Source of the DNA: Rubripirellula amarantea
Lineage (GTDB): Bacteria > Planctomycetota > Planctomycetia > Pirellulales > Pirellulaceae
Length of the DNA: 64,000 bases
Reading direction: 5' to 3'
NCBI RefSeq assembly: GCF_007859865.1
Contig: NZ_SJPI01000001.1
Coordinates: forward strand, 3,543,241 to 3,607,240
The position numbers and the translations under genes were made by a program. This document shows, piece by piece, positions 62,892 through 64,000 of the stretch. The notes below the pieces were generated by a model. That model was not told where the DNA came from. It saw only the letters and a list, made by a program, of their open reading frames with translations, and ran no database searches. The stretch's first letter is position 1. Every line of letters begins with the position of its first letter.

Positions 62892-63110
62892 TTGGCAACT
62901 AGTTTGTCGCCTTGATAGCCTCATGGCGATGCCGACCTAAGCTTCGTCGAATCGAGCATGTGTGCGTATTGTCGCGTCCTTGCGGCGATGTAGCACGATT
63001 CATTGAGGCAACTGCCGCGTTTTCGAAACGGCACAGCCTTTGCCACTGATGGCTTTCTCTTGAAAGCGCCGATACGGTCGGTCAGTCATCAGCAAGCAAT
63101 AGGGTTTCGT

Positions 63111-64000
63111 ATGTGCAGGCAACGCAAGCATCAATGTCGAATAGGAAAGTTCGAAGCTTTGGAAGGTCGGCGCTTGTTGGCTGCTAATGTCGCAGCATCC
63201 TATTCGGACGGCGAACTAGTGCTTGCTGGATCGTTCGACGACGACCACTTGTCCATCGAGGCGAACCCGGCGACCCGGCATGTGATTGTTCGAGGTCGTG
63301 ATGGAACGCTCATCAACGGACGATCAGCCATTGGTTTCAATGCGGTTAGCGACTTCAAAGTGAATCTGAAGGGTGGCGAAAACGAAATCGTAATGCAGTC
63401 GTCCACGTCCGCGATGGCTGTATTCGACACGTTGAATCTTCGCGTCGGAAATGGAAGCGATGTCGTTTGGGTCGACAAAATGCGATTCACCGAATCATCG
63501 ACCATCGTGACACTACGTGGTGATGACTTAGTCGTCGTTTCCGACTCTCAACTATCGAACCTTCGCTTGAACGTCGGCCTAGGCGACGATGGCGTGCAAT
63601 TGATCGATAATCGAATCGATGGCAGTTCGCGATTAGTTAGCGAAGGCGGTAGCGATTCAATCGACATCCGTAGCAACACATTTCTAAACTCGCCGCTGTA
63701 CGATCGCTTTCTCATTTCGGCTGGGGAAGGTGACGACAACATCAACTTCGTTGCCAACACCATTCGCACTCACAGCGATGTTTGGATCGACGGTGGCGGT
63801 GGAAACAACTCTGGACTTATTGAAGGCGTCACACCGCTTTCATTTGAGGGAACGTCGCTCAGTGGACCCTGGCGAGCGGTAGATGGAATACGTTCGAATC
63901 CCGGTTGGATCAAGTATGAAACGTTACACGATGCGTCCACGCACGATGTTACGGTCACGCTCGTTAACGGTCGAGCTAATATCATGGGAACGCAGTTCGA
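63111..64000 (+). CDS. 5' part of another tagged secreted protein (runs off the window)
   Basis: An open frame from ATG 63111 continues without a stop to the window end (at least 296 residues). The N-terminus is basic and then carries the tag IGKFEALEGRRLLAANVAAS, the same LEPR-XLL-like signature as the three larger proteins. The visible body is made of short repeated beta turns rich in Asn/Asp/Gly (VGNGSDVVWVDKMRF, VGLGDDGVQLIDNRI, AGEGDDNINFVANTI), as in a right-handed beta-helix or RTX-like passenger. The 219 bp before it (62892-63110) hold no gene. The C-terminus, with any dockerin, is not visible. Confidence 0.85.
   Translation, partial: MCRQRKHQCRIGKFEALEGRRLLAANVAASYSDGELVLAGSFDDDHLSIEANPATRHVIVRGRDGTLINGRSAIGFNAVSDFKVNLKGGENEIVMQSSTSAMAVFDTLNLRVGNGSDVVWVDKMRFTESSTIVTLRGDDLVVVSDSQLSNLRLNVGLGDDGVQLIDNRIDGSSRLVSEGGSDSIDIRSNTFLNSPLYDRFLISAGEGDDNINFVANTIRTHSDVWIDGGGGNNSGLIEGVTPLSFEGTSLSGPWRAVDGIRSNPGWIKYETLHDASTHDVTVTLVNGRANIMGTQF

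Overview
The window looks like a chromosomal segment of a marine planctomycete of the Pirellulaceae (Rhodopirellula-like). This is inferred from family content, not from a database search. The markers are three DUF1559 pilin-like proteins, a BBP7-type outer-membrane protein, four giant or large secreted proteins with the planctomycete N-terminal LEPR-XLL-like tag, dockerin-type EF-hand tails, a formylglycine sulfatase, a Tat-exported Gfo/Idh/MocA oxidoreductase, and a glucosylglycerate-type compatible-solute locus. Coding density is high, GC is moderate, and many starts are TTG or GTG. I saw no rRNA, tRNA, CRISPR array, complete insertion sequence or prophage.

Layout. 1-3.2 kb: 3' end of a DUF11/SdrD-B surface protein, a terminator, a P-II protein whose uridylylation tyrosine is Phe, and a coupled unknown gene. 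3.2-10.4 kb (minus strand): a tight run of a glycosyltransferase, an NPCBM-like secreted protein, one catalytically intact HtrA-like protease and two HtrA-like proteins that have lost catalytic residues, with 4-bp stop/start overlaps. 10.5-14.6 kb: a small exported protein, a DUF1559 protein and an exported sulfatase. 14.7-20.4 kb: lysA, a ribbon-helix-helix protein, a cysteine-desulfurase-like PLP enzyme that lacks the catalytic cysteine, and a second DUF1559 gene with a good promoter and terminator. 20.9-25.3 kb: a GAF/SpoIIE-type phosphatase-like protein with altered metal ligands, convergent with a soluble Ser/Thr kinase, then the exported oxidoreductase.

25.5-31.0 kb: a short PheT without the usual N-terminal tRNA-binding insert, and a 1104-aa beta-propeller/dockerin protein. 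31.2-38.5 kb: an RlmA-like methyltransferase, a lipoprotein, an unknown 646-aa protein coupled to yggS and a DUF167 gene, a zinc-ribbon membrane protein, and an exported agmatine/peptidylarginine-deiminase-like protein. 38.5-45.4 kb (minus): ACT-domain malic enzyme, GH13_18 phosphorylase, glucosyl-3-phosphoglycerate synthase, its HAD phosphatase, and a PAP2 phosphatase. 45.6-48.8 kb: the third DUF1559 gene, a small lipoprotein, about 1 kb with no supported gene, and a small conserved-looking protein.

48.9-64 kb: a secreted-giant region. It holds a 3053-aa protein with 8 PPC-like and 16 Calx-beta repeats, a 1212-aa protein with five near-identical Calx-beta repeats, an RTX-like patch and dockerin, a BBP7-like outer-membrane protein with an N-terminal cysteine cluster, and the 5' part of another tagged protein running off the window.

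Two themes stand out. Several enzymes keep their fold but have lost key active-site residues (two HtrA-like proteins, the desulfurase-like enzyme, the SpoIIE-like phosphatase). The giant proteins share an N-terminal tag and an acidic, hydrophobic C-terminal end (...LF-COOH), which may mark a planctomycete-specific secretion or anchoring route. Reliable here are gene boundaries, motif presence or absence and repeat structure. Functional roles of the degenerate enzymes and terminal motifs are inference.
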